Assembly: GCF_904846075.1 (NCBI RefSeq) | Contig: NZ_CAJGZH010000002.1 | Location: 372,001-436,000 of the forward strand | Source of the DNA: Psychrobacter glacincola | GTDB lineage: Bacteria > Pseudomonadota > Gammaproteobacteria > Pseudomonadales > Moraxellaceae | Direction: 5' to 3' | Length of the DNA stretch: 64,000 nucleotides | Part shown: in pieces, positions 45,621 through 55,809 of the stretch | Layout: every line of letters begins with the position of its first letter | Position numbering within the stretch: the first letter of the stretch is position 1 | Made by a program: the position numbers and the translations under genes | The notes under the pieces: generated by a model | The model's database searches: none | What the model saw: only the letters and a program-made list of their open reading frames with translations | What the model was told of the DNA's origin: nothing

Positions 45621-48600
45621 TCAAAAAAGCTGCCGAACGCCTAACCAATGATTGGCTAACATGGACAAGCAATCATATTCATCTTGACTGACTATCGTAT
45701 CGTGTAACATCACCGTATGCAATGTGCTCAGCCATTGCCGGTAAGTATGATAAGCATAAGAATGACTGTCATTGCCTGCGTTGACGTCTTGTCTATGAGC
45801 ATTATAATCTATTTGATCGCCGCCCTGTTGCCTCTGTCTATAATTATCATCACCTTTGGCTTTAGAACTAGATGATTGACTGGCAGGCGCTATAAAAATA
45901 GGCACCGCTTCTATCACTGCCAATAACTGGATACTATTTATATTTTGCGCAGTCAATAGTATCCATTGCAAATTTGCGTCACTAACGGCGGCTAAGTCAA
46001 TATCAATCAAACGTGCATGACGCCGCAAATCCACAATATAGTGAGCAATACTGTCATTATTATAGCCGAGTACTGAAATAGGTGCTGAAATGTGTACTGA
46101 GCTATCTAGTGCTGATACGACCTGACCCTTAACATCTTTTGATAGCCGATAAGCCAATAAAATAAGCATTGTTTTCGCCGCAACATCGAGACCATCAAAT
46201 ACCTGTCCTGAAGGGTCAAGCTGGTCATAAATATCATCTCTACTCGCTTGCAATGCTTGCTGCCATAACAATAATAGCTGAGGCTGAGCATGCACGTGTG
46301 TCTCGTTTAATACAGTAGACAATATCGGTAATAATTGCTGCAGCTGTAGCGCTTGCCATAATGATAAAATCGATGGCAACCGAGAGTCGATTTTTCCTGA
46401 GTACGTTGATACTGGCTTAGTTTTATCCATAGCACCATCTTCACTAGCTATGTTATCAGCCAAATGTTGACTTAAATCCGCCGTTAGATAGTGTTCAAAT
46501 AGCTCAATGATACCCTGTTGATAGCGCATCAGCATTGTACGACACTTTTTTTGCTGCACATAATGTTGATGATCTTGATTGCTATGACTCGATTCATATC
46601 TTAAGCGTGATTCATTGATAGCAATTTCTGACAGGTCATGCTGACTCAGTTGCTTTATTGCCAATGCAATCAATGCGTTGTCTAAACGCCTATCAAGATG
46701 TGCCACTGCCGCTAATAATTTATGATCTATCGTATGCGCTAAAAATTGGGGGTGGCTGCTAATATTAGCGCTAGCGTTATTATCGATTTCAGCAGCAGAC
46801 GTTTTATCGTTAGCAAGTTCAAGCCAGATATCACTCAAGTCATAACTCTCAGTCGTTGATAATATGCGACCTTGATGGCATAACATAACAGCTTCAATCA
46901 AAGCTTGCGCCCCGAGCGGGTGATAACTGTGATTGAGTATATACTGCGGCAGTGAAACTTTTTGTCTATCGTCGATACCAATCAATGTATCCGATGGCAA
47001 ATCGCTATCATGTTTTGCTTGCCATGGCTTGAGCAACTGATGAATACCGGTATTTTGCGCTTGAATCTGTAAACGTCCTTCAACAATGACATCTTTCTCG
47101 ATAACAAACTCTAGCCCCTTATCTTCGTTCAACTCATTCTTTATTTCATTTGCAGGAAAAGCAGTAATTTCTTTGTCTATAACATCATTGCTGTTATTAG
47201 TAAGGCTTTTATCGTTATTGCTTTTATTGTTATCTAATCCTGATTGAGTTTCAAATATTGATGATTGAGTATTTTTTTCTTTTTTATTTTTGCTTAGGCT
47301 ATTTGCTTTTATGACACCCCAATCCCCTAATCGCCGCTGCTCATATATCTCTTTTATTTTCTGTTGATTTATGCGCTTTTCTTTAGCTACTTTTACCGCA
47401 AAATCATGATAAGCGTGGGCATTAATGGCACTCATTCGCTCAGCCAAGCTCGGATGGGTAGCAAACCAAGAGACGTCACCCAAATCAGCACCACTACTGG
47501 CAAAGAAGAAATGACTAAGACCATTGATATCGGCGATACTGGTTAAGCGCGAACCAAGCGAATCTTGATGAATGGCTTGTAAGGTTTCCATAATAGCCGG
47601 CGAGCGTGTCAGCTGCACGCTGGTGGCATCGGCGAGCAATTCACGCTGGCGATTAAAGCTGTGTTTAATCAGTTGCGCACTGGCCATACTCGAAAAACTC
47701 AATCCATGTATTAACAACGTCCAAATATTGCGCGGTGCTTGACTATCGAACTTATTATTATTTTGTAGCCATCGTGACTGGCTCTTAGCTGACGACTGCT
47801 GGCTTTGTGATTGACTTTGCCAATAGCTTACCCATTCACTATGGGTGGTAAAGCTTGCTGTTTGTGCCTCAGTGCTACGCGCATGGCTATCGACGGCTCT
47901 TTGTGACAAGAGATTGCGTCGATTGACCGCATCATCAAAATAATTGTGATGGCTATTCTGATGATTGCGTTGATTACCAGTGCCAAAATTATTAATAGAA
48001 TCACTCCAGTCATAGAGTAATTGCAAGCCTGCCAGCACCACCATCAGTTGCAAATTAAACGTCGCATCACCATGCAAGATATGACCATATTCATGCCCTA
48101 TCAGTCCATACAGCCCTTCATCGGACAGCTTATCAAGCGCGCCTTGAGTGACGACCAATACCATATCTTGACTATGACGACCAGCAACGAAGCCGTTAAT
48201 ACCTTGCTCATCAGGCAGTACATACAGAATCGGCATACGTACACCCGAAGCAATGGCTAGCTGCTGGGCAATCTCATAATAACGACGGTAGACAGGCGGG
48301 AAGTCTCGCTCATCACGCACGGCGATATGGTGGGCGCTGAAACGAACCTTTGGTATGGGCCCATGCTGATGGGCAACCCCTTGACTATGCTCCCACGCGT
48401 CTTGGCTGTGGTCGATAAACAGCCGAACCCCGCCCACACGCTGAGCAATAGCGCGACCACCGGCTTCTAAACGTCTGTACTCTAAAAAACTACCGATCAC
48501 AAAGCTACCGATTGTCCAGATAGCAACCAGTATCAACACCCAATGATAAATGCCACCAGTAAATATCGTTAGCAGCAGCGCCATGATACCCAGCGCTACT

Positions 48601-48689
48601 GCCAGATGGGCAAAGACAATAAGAAAAAATAGCCCATAGAGCAACAGACTTCGCTGGGTACGGGTGCGTTGTTCACCAAAAAAATCCAT
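45621..48689 (-). CDS. giant M48-family zinc metalloprotease (HtpX/Ste24-like)
   Basis: This 1022-aa protein has two N-terminal membrane helices (about residues 14-40 and 48-68) and the M48 core. HEYGH at 199-203 supplies two zinc ligands, and a second element RQRELLADATSV supplies the third Glu. The motif THPSLAERM follows. Substrates are misfolded membrane proteins in HtpX-type relatives. Beyond about residue 430 there are about 590 additional residues without a motif I recognise, including a Gln/Asn-rich linker and a mostly helical C-terminal region. The gene follows lemA by 58 bp; LemA-M48 pairs are common. Possible Zn-dependent quality control at the inner membrane is inferred. Confidence 0.85.
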   Translation of the reverse strand: MDFFGEQRTRTQRSLLLYGLFFLIVFAHLAVALGIMALLLTIFTGGIYHWVLILVAIWTIGSFVIGSFLEYRRLEAGGRAIAQRVGGVRLFIDHSQDAWEHSQGVAHQHGPIPKVRFSAHHIAVRDERDFPPVYRRYYEIAQQLAIASGVRMPILYVLPDEQGINGFVAGRHSQDMVLVVTQGALDKLSDEGLYGLIGHEYGHILHGDATFNLQLMVVLAGLQLLYDWSDSINNFGTGNQRNHQNSHHNYFDDAVNRRNLLSQRAVDSHARSTEAQTASFTTHSEWVSYWQSQSQSQQSSAKSQSRWLQNNNKFDSQAPRNIWTLLIHGLSFSSMASAQLIKHSFNRQRELLADATSVQLTRSPAIMETLQAIHQDSLGSRLTSIADINGLSHFFFASSGADLGDVSWFATHPSLAERMSAINAHAYHDFAVKVAKEKRINQQKIKEIYEQRRLGDWGVIKANSLSKNKKEKNTQSSIFETQSGLDNNKSNNDKSLTNNSNDVIDKEITAFPANEIKNELNEDKGLEFVIEKDVIVEGRLQIQAQNTGIHQLLKPWQAKHDSDLPSDTLIGIDDRQKVSLPQYILNHSYHPLGAQALIEAVMLCHQGRILSTTESYDLSDIWLELANDKTSAAEIDNNASANISSHPQFLAHTIDHKLLAAVAHLDRRLDNALIALAIKQLSQHDLSEIAINESRLRYESSHSNQDHQHYVQQKKCRTMLMRYQQGIIELFEHYLTADLSQHLADNIASEDGAMDKTKPVSTYSGKIDSRLPSILSLWQALQLQQLLPILSTVLNETHVHAQPQLLLLWQQALQASRDDIYDQLDPSGQVFDGLDVAAKTMLILLAYRLSKDVKGQVVSALDSSVHISAPISVLGYNNDSIAHYIVDLRRHARLIDIDLAAVSDANLQWILLTAQNINSIQLLAVIEAVPIFIAPASQSSSSKAKGDDNYRQRQQGGDQIDYNAHRQDVNAGNDSHSYAYHTYRQWLSTLHTVMLHDTIVSQDEYDCLSMLANHWLGVRQLF

Positions 48690-48747
48690 CTATATGCCTG
48701 ACTTAAAAATAGCTAAACGCATCTGAACATATGAATATAATTCAATA

Positions 48748-49344
48748 TCAGCCCATATTGACGACAGGTGCTTGAGCGATCACCTTTCTGTCTTCAAAAA
48801 CTAGCGGGCTTAACGGGCGAAAGCCAAAAGTCGTACTAATAAGATTGTTGGGAAATACCTCGCGGTCATTGTTGTAGAACATCACGCTGTCATTATAGTG
48901 CTGACGGGCGAAGCCAATGCGGTTCTCAGTATTGGTCAGCTCATCCATCAACTCTTTAATCATGCTGTCCGCCTTTAGCTCAGGGTAAGCTTCCACAACC
49001 GCTGAAAACTGCCCTAACGCTTTAGACAGCATACTCTCAGCTTTGGCAAATAGCGCCATATGCTCAAGCGAGTCTGGCTGATGTGTATTGGAGTCTTGCA
49101 AGCTCTGGGCATGATTACGTGCACTAATCACACGGGTCAGCGTCTCTTCTTCATGCGTCAGATAGCGTTTAGCAGTTTCAACCAAATTTGGAATCAAATC
49201 ATGACGGCGCTTCAGTTGTACATCTATTTGAGCAAAACCATTTTTCGCTTGATTGCGAGCGCGTACCAATTTATTAAATATAGATACGCCAAACACAATC
49301 ACTAGTAGCACAAAGGCAATGAACAACCAAACAAACATCTTCAT
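48748..49344 (-). CDS. lemA: LemA family protein
   Basis: This 198-aa protein has a single N-terminal membrane anchor (FVWLFIAFVLLVIVFGVSIF) and a helical coiled-coil body with the LemA pattern FAQIDVQLKRRHDLIPNLVETAKRY and ENRIGFARQHYNDSVMFYN. Its function is unclear; LemA is frequently paired with HtpX/M48 proteases, as here, and may act as an adaptor. It starts 58 bp before the M48 gene on the same strand. AGGG precedes the ATG. Confidence 0.93.
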   Translation of the reverse strand: MKMFVWLFIAFVLLVIVFGVSIFNKLVRARNQAKNGFAQIDVQLKRRHDLIPNLVETAKRYLTHEEETLTRVISARNHAQSLQDSNTHQPDSLEHMALFAKAESMLSKALGQFSAVVEAYPELKADSMIKELMDELTNTENRIGFARQHYNDSVMFYNNDREVFPNNLISTTFGFRPLSPLVFEDRKVIAQAPVVNMG

Positions 49345-49444
49345 AAGAAAACCCTAAAGTGTCCAGAATGTTAATAAAAGTTAATACATTGTATTTTAAC
49401 CCATCTTAATCAATCAAAGGTCAAAATCGGACAAAAAAAGGTCG

Positions 49445-49473
49445 AAAAAAAGCCCTTTACAATGAAGGGCTTA
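49445..49473 (-). terminator. terminator downstream of ffs
   Basis: A stem (AAGCCCTT with AAGGGCTT, 49450-49472) followed on the minus strand by a run of T (plus-strand A at 49445-49451). It would stop transcripts reading past ffs towards lemA. Confidence 0.75.
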
Positions 49474-49536
49474 ATAGATCAAACGAGCATTTTTGATTAA
49501 ATATCAAAACAGGTATCAAATTTTAGGCAAAAAAAA

Positions 49537-49648
<112 letters not shown>

Positions 49649-49653
49649 TGCAA

Positions 49654-49681
49654 ATTATACAAGAATTTTTAAATATTACAA
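49654..49681 (-). promoter_or_regulatory. ffs promoter
   Basis: On the minus strand TTGTAA (plus 49676-49681) and TATAAT (plus 49654-49659) are separated by 16 bp, placing the start close to the 5' end of ffs. Confidence 0.7.
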
Positions 49682-49902
49682 CCCCTATCGTAAAACTCTT
49701 TCTTTTACCTCAAAACGCCCTGTAACTTAGGTGACAAAATTCTCACAGCAAGCCTGTTAAATTTTGCTATTTTAGTTGAGGAAGCTGAGCATACTCGGTA
49801 TCAACTAATAACTAAAATGGACAGCTTCTCATATAAAGGCGAGTCTTACTTATTGTATGGCTCACCTAAATACTATTGATATAACTCACTCAGGAGATCA
49901 TT

Positions 49903-50619
49903 GTGAAAACCACTTTACTTAATAAAGCCGCTCTAACGACTGGTACTGCATTTCTACTCACAGCCATGATGGGTAGCGCGCATGCAGAACCAACAGGCTA
50001 CGATCAGCTTACTTTTCAGACAGAAGTAAAAGAAGAAATCCAAAATGATGAAGTACGGGCCAGCTTATATAAAAAAGCGCAGGCAACGGATTCTAAAACT
50101 CTAGCGACAACGCTCAACACCTCAATTAATAATGCCATGAAAATTGCTAAGCGCTATCCAACGGTTACCGTGAGCACCGGACAACAGCGCACCTACCCTC
50201 GCTATGATAAAAATGACAAAATCATTGGCTGGACAGGACAAGCAAACATCGATTTAAAGAGCACCGACTTTGCAGCAACCAGCCAACTCATCGCTGACCT
50301 ACAAGAAACGCTGGTGATGGACAATCTGAACTTTGGTGTCTCAGATACTAAGAAGGATGCGCTTGAGCAAAAGCTGATGACCAATGCGTCTCGTGCCTTT
50401 CAGCAACAAGCTAAAAACCTAACACGCGCTTGGGATGCTCGTGGCTATCGTGTGGTCAATGTGAATTTAAATACAGGTAGCAACTACCCACGTCCGATGT
50501 ATAGTGCTATGAGTATGAAAGCAGGCGCAGCAGACGAATCAGTACCTAGCCAAAGTTTTGAATCTGGCAATAGCACTATCTCAGTGACTGCTAACGGTAC
50601 GATTGAATTGACTAAATAA
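49903..50619 (+). CDS. SIMPL (DUF541) domain periplasmic protein
   Basis: This 238-aa protein has a signal peptide ending in GSAHA|EP at about residue 28, then the SIMPL/DUF541 domain. The pattern includes NNAMKIAKRYPTVTVSTGQQ, YPRYDKNDKIIGWTG and the QNLT-type helices ending in SVTANGTIELTK. Function is unknown; E. coli YggE, a relative, affects oxidative stress. The gene starts with GTG at 49903, with AGGAG 6 bases upstream. It stands alone, with a terminator after it. Confidence 0.85.
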   Translation: MKTTLLNKAALTTGTAFLLTAMMGSAHAEPTGYDQLTFQTEVKEEIQNDEVRASLYKKAQATDSKTLATTLNTSINNAMKIAKRYPTVTVSTGQQRTYPRYDKNDKIIGWTGQANIDLKSTDFAATSQLIADLQETLVMDNLNFGVSDTKKDALEQKLMTNASRAFQQQAKNLTRAWDARGYRVVNVNLNTGSNYPRPMYSAMSMKAGAADESVPSQSFESGNSTISVTANGTIELTK

Positions 50620-50659
50620 GCTATAAATACATAGAATTGATAAATATCCTGATAAACAT

Positions 50660-50692
50660 AAAGGCAAGTGCTGCAATCAGCGCTTGCCTTTA
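50660..50692 (+). terminator. terminator after the SIMPL gene
   Basis: A roughly 14-bp stem (AAAGGCAAG..CTG with CAG..CTTGCCTTT) with a 4-nt loop. It also lies after the convergent DUF4124 gene. Confidence 0.85.
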
Positions 50693-50779
50693 TGCTTATA
50701 TAGAAGAAATCAACTTATAAAGTTACTCTATTTTGTATGGGTTCTTATACTTATCCATGATTGACACATTGACTATAAG

Positions 50780-51577
50780 TTAATTTATCACGGGTTGCTC
50801 AAGCGTCATAGGTTTATCCACTATAGGCTTAGTAAATGATTGCATATTCGGTTGTTTGCCCTCTTGACGCATTTTTAACAGTACTTTTTGATACCAAGGT
50901 AGATTTTGATAAGCTAAAAGCTGTTGCGCGATTTTCTTATTATTTTGCAATGTTGTATTGTTTTGAATCACATAAACCGTACGCTCTACTTGTTTGAGTG
51001 TTTGACCTTTCTCATTTTTTAACACGGCTTTTATGTTGTGCGATCCTGGTAAAACATCTACCGTTGCAATCGAGGCGCTAAGACCTTGCGCGACTTCATT
51101 ACCATCCAAATAAATACTAACACTATCACCTGTTTGTAAGTTCGGCTTCACTTGCACATTAACATCAATGCTTTGGGCTGGGCGACGATATGCACGTTCT
51201 GCGCTTGGTTCAGTAATAGCAAGCTGATAATTGACGACTGGTTTGGCGTCAGGGCTATTTTTAGCAGCCGTATTTTGCGTAGTAGTATTAACATTACTAG
51301 AATGAGGTTGACTACTCGTGTTATCACTGTTACTTGAGCTGACGCGACTTTCTTTCGTCATGACACCCGTCTGGCTGATTTGTTTACCTGCCTGCTGCTC
51401 ATAATTTTGCGGGCGATCGGTAAAGGTGACTTGACCAGTTTTTTCGTCAATAACTTTATAAATAGGCGCAGCATTTGCCAAAGGGGCGTAGAGAGTTGCC
51501 ATACTAATCATCGTAGCAGCAATCAGTGCCAACCCTAACTTACTGTTTGAAAAAACTGGTTTTGATAATGAAGTCAT
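50780..51577 (-). CDS. DUF4124 domain periplasmic protein
   Basis: This 265-aa protein has a signal peptide (about residues 15-36, ending LANAAP) and an N-terminal DUF4124 motif, PIYKVIDEKTGQVTFTDRP. After a Ser/Asn/Thr-rich spacer it has an Ig-like beta region (SVSIYLDGNEVAQG, PGSHNIKAVLKNEKGQT) and a helical tail. DUF4124 genes often lie beside glnA in gamma-proteobacteria, and this one follows glnA (193 bp after it, minus strand). Its role is unknown. Confidence 0.8.
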   Translation of the reverse strand: MTSLSKPVFSNSKLGLALIAATMISMATLYAPLANAAPIYKVIDEKTGQVTFTDRPQNYEQQAGKQISQTGVMTKESRVSSSNSDNTSSQPHSSNVNTTTQNTAAKNSPDAKPVVNYQLAITEPSAERAYRRPAQSIDVNVQVKPNLQTGDSVSIYLDGNEVAQGLSASIATVDVLPGSHNIKAVLKNEKGQTLKQVERTVYVIQNNTTLQNNKKIAQQLLAYQNLPWYQKVLLKMRQEGKQPNMQSFTKPIVDKPMTLEQPVIN

Positions 51578-51702
51578 AGTCAGTCAACCTAATGAGTACT
51601 TAATATTATGAATATCTATTATGCGATACTTTGGGCGTTAAATCAGTAATAATTTCAAAGAGGACATATCTGTTGATTTAGTAAATTATTATTGAGACGT
51701 AA

Positions 51703-51736
51703 AAAAACCAGCTAAGATTGCCTTAACTGGTTTTAT
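51703..51736 (-). terminator. glnA terminator
   Basis: A 13-bp stem with one mismatch (51705-51717 with 51723-51735), with T-run on the minus strand, 35 bp after the glnA stop. Confidence 0.8.
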
Positions 51737-51770
51737 GAATTGAGCTTGCTATGAGCGTATTAGCTATAAA

Positions 51771-53180
51771 TTAGCAACTGTAGTATAAGTCAAACTCAAC
51801 GGGATGCACGGTTACATTGACACGTTGCACTTCTTCTTCTTTCAAAGCGATGAACGCCTCTAGCATGTCTTCAGTGAATACATCACCTTTTAACAAGAAC
51901 TCATGATCATCACGCAGGGCTTGTAATGCAACTTCTAAGCTCTCCGCAACGGTTGGGATGAGCGCTTCTTCTTCTGGTGGTAAGTCATACAAGTTTTTGT
52001 CAGCCGCTTCACCTGGATGTATTTTATTTTGAATACCATCAAGACCTGCCATTAGTAACGCTGCAAATGTTAAGTATGGGTTGGCTGCTGGATCAGGGAA
52101 ACGTGCTTCAACACGTACCGCTTTTGGGCTGCTAACATGTGGAATACGGATAGACGCTGAGCGGTTAGACGCTGAGTACGCAAGTTTGATAGGCGCTTCA
52201 TAATGCGGCACTAGGCGCTTATAGCTATTAGTCGATGGGTTGGTAATCGCATTCAACGCACGCGCATGCTTGATAATACCACCGATAAAATACAGTGCAG
52301 ATTCAGAAAGACCCGCATACTCATCACCTGAGAAAGTATTGACACCATCTTTGGAGATTGACATATGCACATGCATGCCTGAACCATTGTCACCAACGAT
52401 TGGTTTTGGCATAAAGGTAGCCGTTTTGCCAAACTGATGCGCAACATTATGCACAACATACTTTAACTGCTGTACTTCATCGGCTTTTTTGACTAGCGTA
52501 TTGAAAGCGACACCAATTTCTGACTGGCAAGGCGCAACTTCATGGTGATGAACTTCGACACAGCCTTCGCCGATGATTTCTTCTAAACGCTCACACATAA
52601 CAGAGCGCATGTCTTGCGAGCTATCGATTGGTGGTACTGGGAAGTAAGCGCCTTTAACACGTGGACGATGTCCCATGTTGCCCCACTCATAGTCATTGTT
52701 AGTCGACCATGCCGCTTCTTCGGCTGTGATCTTGTGGCTAACGCCAGACATATCAATTGACCATTTCACATCATCAAATATAAAAAACTCAGGCTCAGGA
52801 CCAAAATAAGCAGTATCGCCAATGCCTGTTGACTTCAAGTACTCTTCGGCGCGGCGCGCAATAGAACGTGGGTCACGATCATAACCTTGTAGCGTTGATG
52901 GCTCGATGATATCGCAAGTAACAACTACGGTAAGTGAATCAAAGAACGGGTCAAGAAAAGCCGTCTCTGGATCAGGACGCAAGATCATATCTGACGCTTC
53001 GATACCTTTCCAACCAGCGATAGATGAGCCATCAAACATCTTGCCATCTTCCATCACTTCTTCGTCAACGCTATGCGCTGGAAAGCTGATATGTTGCTCT
53101 TTACCACGTGTATCAGTGAAGCGAAAATCAACCCATTTAGCATTAGAGGATTGGATAAGATCTAGTAGTTTGTTCGACAT
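51771..53180 (-). CDS. glnA: glutamine synthetase, type I
   Basis: The dodecameric enzyme makes glutamine from glutamate, ammonia and ATP. Signatures include [11 protein letters not shown], the PEPEFFIFD metal/glutamate site, [12 protein letters not shown], and the adenylylation tyrosine, Tyr398 in [10 protein letters not shown]. Length is 469 aa, equal to E. coli GlnA. Presence of the target Tyr suggests control by GlnE. GGAG lies 8 bases before the ATG. A sigma-54-type promoter and NtrC-like sites upstream suggest nitrogen control. No glnL/glnG genes lie beside it in this window. Confidence 0.98.
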   Translation of the reverse strand: MSNKLLDLIQSSNAKWVDFRFTDTRGKEQHISFPAHSVDEEVMEDGKMFDGSSIAGWKGIEASDMILRPDPETAFLDPFFDSLTVVVTCDIIEPSTLQGYDRDPRSIARRAEEYLKSTGIGDTAYFGPEPEFFIFDDVKWSIDMSGVSHKITAEEAAWSTNNDYEWGNMGHRPRVKGAYFPVPPIDSSQDMRSVMCERLEEIIGEGCVEVHHHEVAPCQSEIGVAFNTLVKKADEVQQLKYVVHNVAHQFGKTATFMPKPIVGDNGSGMHVHMSISKDGVNTFSGDEYAGLSESALYFIGGIIKHARALNAITNPSTNSYKRLVPHYEAPIKLAYSASNRSASIRIPHVSSPKAVRVEARFPDPAANPYLTFAALLMAGLDGIQNKIHPGEAADKNLYDLPPEEEALIPTVAESLEVALQALRDDHEFLLKGDVFTEDMLEAFIALKEEEVQRVNVTVHPVEFDLYYSC

Positions 53181-53498
53181 AAATAGTCTCCGTTGTGTTG
53201 ATTAGGTTATTGCGATTTAAAATTATAGGTACAATCTGTTGGTTAAAAATCTCTGGTTTGATAACAGTCAGCGCTGCGTTTAGAGCTAAATATCCTGTTT
53301 AATATTATGCTTATTCTCAGCACTGTCAATATTATTAGTCAAGATAGTCACCTGAGTTATGCGCTTAATAAGACCCGCCAGTGTTTTGGTTCGATATTAT
53401 TCTAACAACATATCACTCATTATGCTGAACTCTTCAGGCACTCGTTAATAATAATTATTGAACCACTTTATCACCAAAGATAATCATAACAGTAATAA

Positions 53499-53514
53499 TG
53501 CAAAGGCTATGCCA
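53499..53514 (-). promoter_or_regulatory. sigma-54 (RpoN) promoter of glnA
   Basis: The minus strand reads TGGCATAGCCTTTGCA, with GG and GC separated by exactly 10 bases, as required for -24/-12 promoters (consensus TGGCAC-N5-TTGCA). Transcription would start near 53488, leaving a 5' leader of about 310 nt before glnA. Confidence 0.65.
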
Positions 53515-53668
53515 GTTTTTTATAATAAAAAAAATATCGAAGACATAAGGATAGTTATTAATAATAATTACAGTAACTTATAATACCTTTGACAATATTG
53601 CAGCCGTAGATTTATCGTCAGTGGTGTCATGCAAATTGTTTATCCAGGATCATTAATAACGCATTTAC

Positions 53669-53683
53669 GCACTAAATTAGTGC
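53669..53683. promoter_or_regulatory. NtrC-like binding site 1
   Basis: GCAC-TAAATTA-GTGC is a perfect GCAC-N7-GTGC dyad like the E. coli glnA NtrC sites. It lies about 180 bp upstream of the predicted sigma-54 start. Confidence 0.55.
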
Positions 53684-53709
53684 ATATTGAATGTATAAAT
53701 AAAAATTAT

Positions 53710-53724
53710 GTACTTTTTTAGTGC
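53710..53724. promoter_or_regulatory. NtrC-like binding site 2
   Basis: GTAC-TTTTTTA-GTGC has one mismatch to GCAC-N7-GTGC. Its centre is 41 bp (about four helical turns) from site 1, putting both on the same face. Confidence 0.45.
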
Positions 53725-53885
53725 GTTTGAGATGTTAACGAATGTCATCCAATAAGCAAAATGTATTGTTATTCACCGCTTATTTGGGTCGCCTGCACCC
53801 TACATTTGATAGTCTACAAAATAGTGGTAAGATAACGGCGTTATATAACCATCTTCATAAGTAGAACCCAATAAGTAGAACGCTA

Positions 53886-54509
53886 ATGATTCTGATGATC
53901 GATAATTACGACAGCTTTACGTACAATATTGTACAGTACTTCGGTGAATTACAGCAGGACATCACCGTCTGGCGTAACGATCAAACCACTATTGAAAATA
54001 TTAGAACCCTTGCGCCAGATGCGATCGTCATTGGCCCCGGTCCCTGCGATCCTGATCAGGCTGGTATCTCTCTAGAAGCTATCAAGACTTTTCAGGGCGT
54101 GATACCGATACTAGGTATTTGCCTAGGACATCAGGCAATTGGACAAGCATTTGGTGGACAAGTGGTCAAGGCTGGCGAAGTCATGCATGGCCGCTTATCC
54201 GCCGTTTATCATACTGACCAAGGTGTCTTTGTAGGCTTGCCTAATCCCGTACAAGTCACGCGCTATCATTCGCTTGTCATTGATAAAACCAGCCTGCCCG
54301 ATTGTCTTGAGCTGACCGCATGGACACAAAACAGTGATGGCAGTATTGAAGAAATCATGGGTATCCATCATAAAACGTTTGCGATAGAAGGGGTACAATT
54401 CCATCCTGAGTCTATCTTAAGCGAAGCAGGTTATCAGCTGCTCAACAATTTTTTGCAAACGCATCATTTGTCAGTACTAACCTCAGATGAACTACCACAA
54501 GTCGGCTAA
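53886..54509 (+). CDS. trpG: anthranilate / aminodeoxychorismate synthase glutamine amidotransferase
   Basis: This 207-aa class I glutamine amidotransferase provides ammonia to TrpE or PabB. The nucleophile C79 is in [15 protein letters not shown], and the His-Glu pair is in GVQFHPES near the C-terminus. [16 protein letters not shown] is typical. It heads trpG-trpD-trpC as in Acinetobacter and Pseudomonas, which suggests trpG, but in many bacteria the same subunit also serves folate synthesis (pabA). trpE is not in this window. The ATG at 53886 has only a weak ribosome binding site; a second ATG is 3 codons on. Confidence 0.92.
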   Translation: MILMIDNYDSFTYNIVQYFGELQQDITVWRNDQTTIENIRTLAPDAIVIGPGPCDPDQAGISLEAIKTFQGVIPILGICLGHQAIGQAFGGQVVKAGEVMHGRLSAVYHTDQGVFVGLPNPVQVTRYHSLVIDKTSLPDCLELTAWTQNSDGSIEEIMGIHHKTFAIEGVQFHPESILSEAGYQLLNNFLQTHHLSVLTSDELPQVG

Positions 54510-54617
54510 CAGTTTATTAAAGCATGTTCTAAAAAAGCCGTTAATAACAAAATTAAAATAAAACCTATTCTATTGATAATTTAAAATTAACGTATAAAAA
54601 TATTAAGAGAGATCATA

Positions 54618-55739
54618 ATGAGTACGACAAAAATAAATAAAAGTCCTACCCCAACTAATATTGCTCAACTGTCTGATGAAGACACACATACGCTACTGAC
54701 GACGGCTTTGGGGCGAATTTTTCAGCACATTGATTTAACCTTTGATGAGATGTATCAGGTGATGCTGATTATCATGCAAGGCAGATGTAGCGACGCCATG
54801 ATGGGGGCTATTTTGACTGGTCTGCGTATGAAAGGTGAGTCCATCGATGAGATTACTGCCTCTGCCAGTGCAATGCGTGCGTTAGCAGCCAATATCGAAC
54901 CAAATGACTGTAATTACTTAGTCGATATCGTCGGAACTGGCGGTGATGGTGCCAATTTATTCAACGTTTCTACTGCGTCAGCATTGGTTGCTGCCGCTGC
55001 TGGTGCGCAAGTGGCAAAACATGGTAACCGCGGCGTCTCTACCAACTCTGGTAGCTCAGATTTGCTTGAGCAAGCAGGTATCAGTCTGGCGCTTACCCCT
55101 GAGCAATCTAAAGCGTGTATCGAAAACCAAGGTATCGGCTTTTTGTTTGCGCCCAATCATCACAGTGCGATGCGTTATGCCAATCCAGTACGCCGCGAGC
55201 TCAAAGCGCGTACCATCTTTAATATTTTAGGACCATTAACCAACCCTGCTGGCACACCCAATCTGGTAATCGGTGTCTTTACCGCTCAGCTGTGCGAGCC
55301 TATCGCTAAAGTCATGAAAAACTTAGGCGCACGTCATGTCATGGTTGTGGGCGCAAAAGACGGTTTGGATGAAATCAGTCTCGCTACCTCAACCACTGTC
55401 GCTGAATTAAAAGACGGTGCGATATCTGTTTATGAGATGATGCCAGAAGATGCAGGTATTGAGTCACAAACCCTTATCGGTCTCGATGTAGATTCTCCAG
55501 CGCAAAGTCTTGAGCTGATTCGCGCGGCTCTATCAGGAGAAAACTCTCAAGACCGTGCCGTCCTTAAAGCACGTGATATGATTGCACTAAATGCAGGCGC
55601 GGCTATATATACCGCAGGGCTTGCCAGCAACTATGCTAATGGTGTGAGTCGGGCACAAAAAGTCATTCAGAACGGTGATGCCCTACTCAAGCTCGAGTCT
55701 CTCGCCAAATACACGCAGCAACTGGTGACTCCTGCTTAA
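54618..55739 (+). CDS. trpD: anthranilate phosphoribosyltransferase
   Basis: The enzyme joins anthranilate and PRPP in the second step of tryptophan synthesis. Motifs GTGGD (106-110) and KHGNRG (134-139) with NSGSSDLLE bind PRPP and anthranilate. Length is 373 aa, longer than the usual about 340 because of an N-terminal extension of about 25 residues. It follows trpG by 108 bp and precedes trpC by about 70 bp. AGAGAG upstream of the ATG gives moderate ribosome binding. Confidence 0.96.
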   Translation: MSTTKINKSPTPTNIAQLSDEDTHTLLTTALGRIFQHIDLTFDEMYQVMLIIMQGRCSDAMMGAILTGLRMKGESIDEITASASAMRALAANIEPNDCNYLVDIVGTGGDGANLFNVSTASALVAAAAGAQVAKHGNRGVSTNSGSSDLLEQAGISLALTPEQSKACIENQGIGFLFAPNHHSAMRYANPVRRELKARTIFNILGPLTNPAGTPNLVIGVFTAQLCEPIAKVMKNLGARHVMVVGAKDGLDEISLATSTTVAELKDGAISVYEMMPEDAGIESQTLIGLDVDSPAQSLELIRAALSGENSQDRAVLKARDMIALNAGAAIYTAGLASNYANGVSRAQKVIQNGDALLKLESLAKYTQQLVTPA

Positions 55740-55809
55740 CGGCTAAGCACCATTACTGTGCACTCTAGCTATTTTGTCTATTTACATTCAACGATATTCG
55801 GATACCCGC

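Larger units (their letters stand above)
53181..53885. other. 705-bp glnA/trpG intergenic control region
   Basis: No open frame of interest is present. It holds the sigma-54-like promoter (53499-53514, minus) and two NtrC-like dyads (53669-53683 and 53710-53724), all probably for glnA. A TATAAT on the minus strand (plus 53222-53227) could be a nearby sigma-70 -10 without a good -35. The promoter of trpG is not resolved. Confidence 0.6.

Noticed and set aside
53630..53660. Second sigma-54 site near TGCAAATTG.
   Set aside because: Only half of the motif is present; the GG partner at the right spacing is missing.
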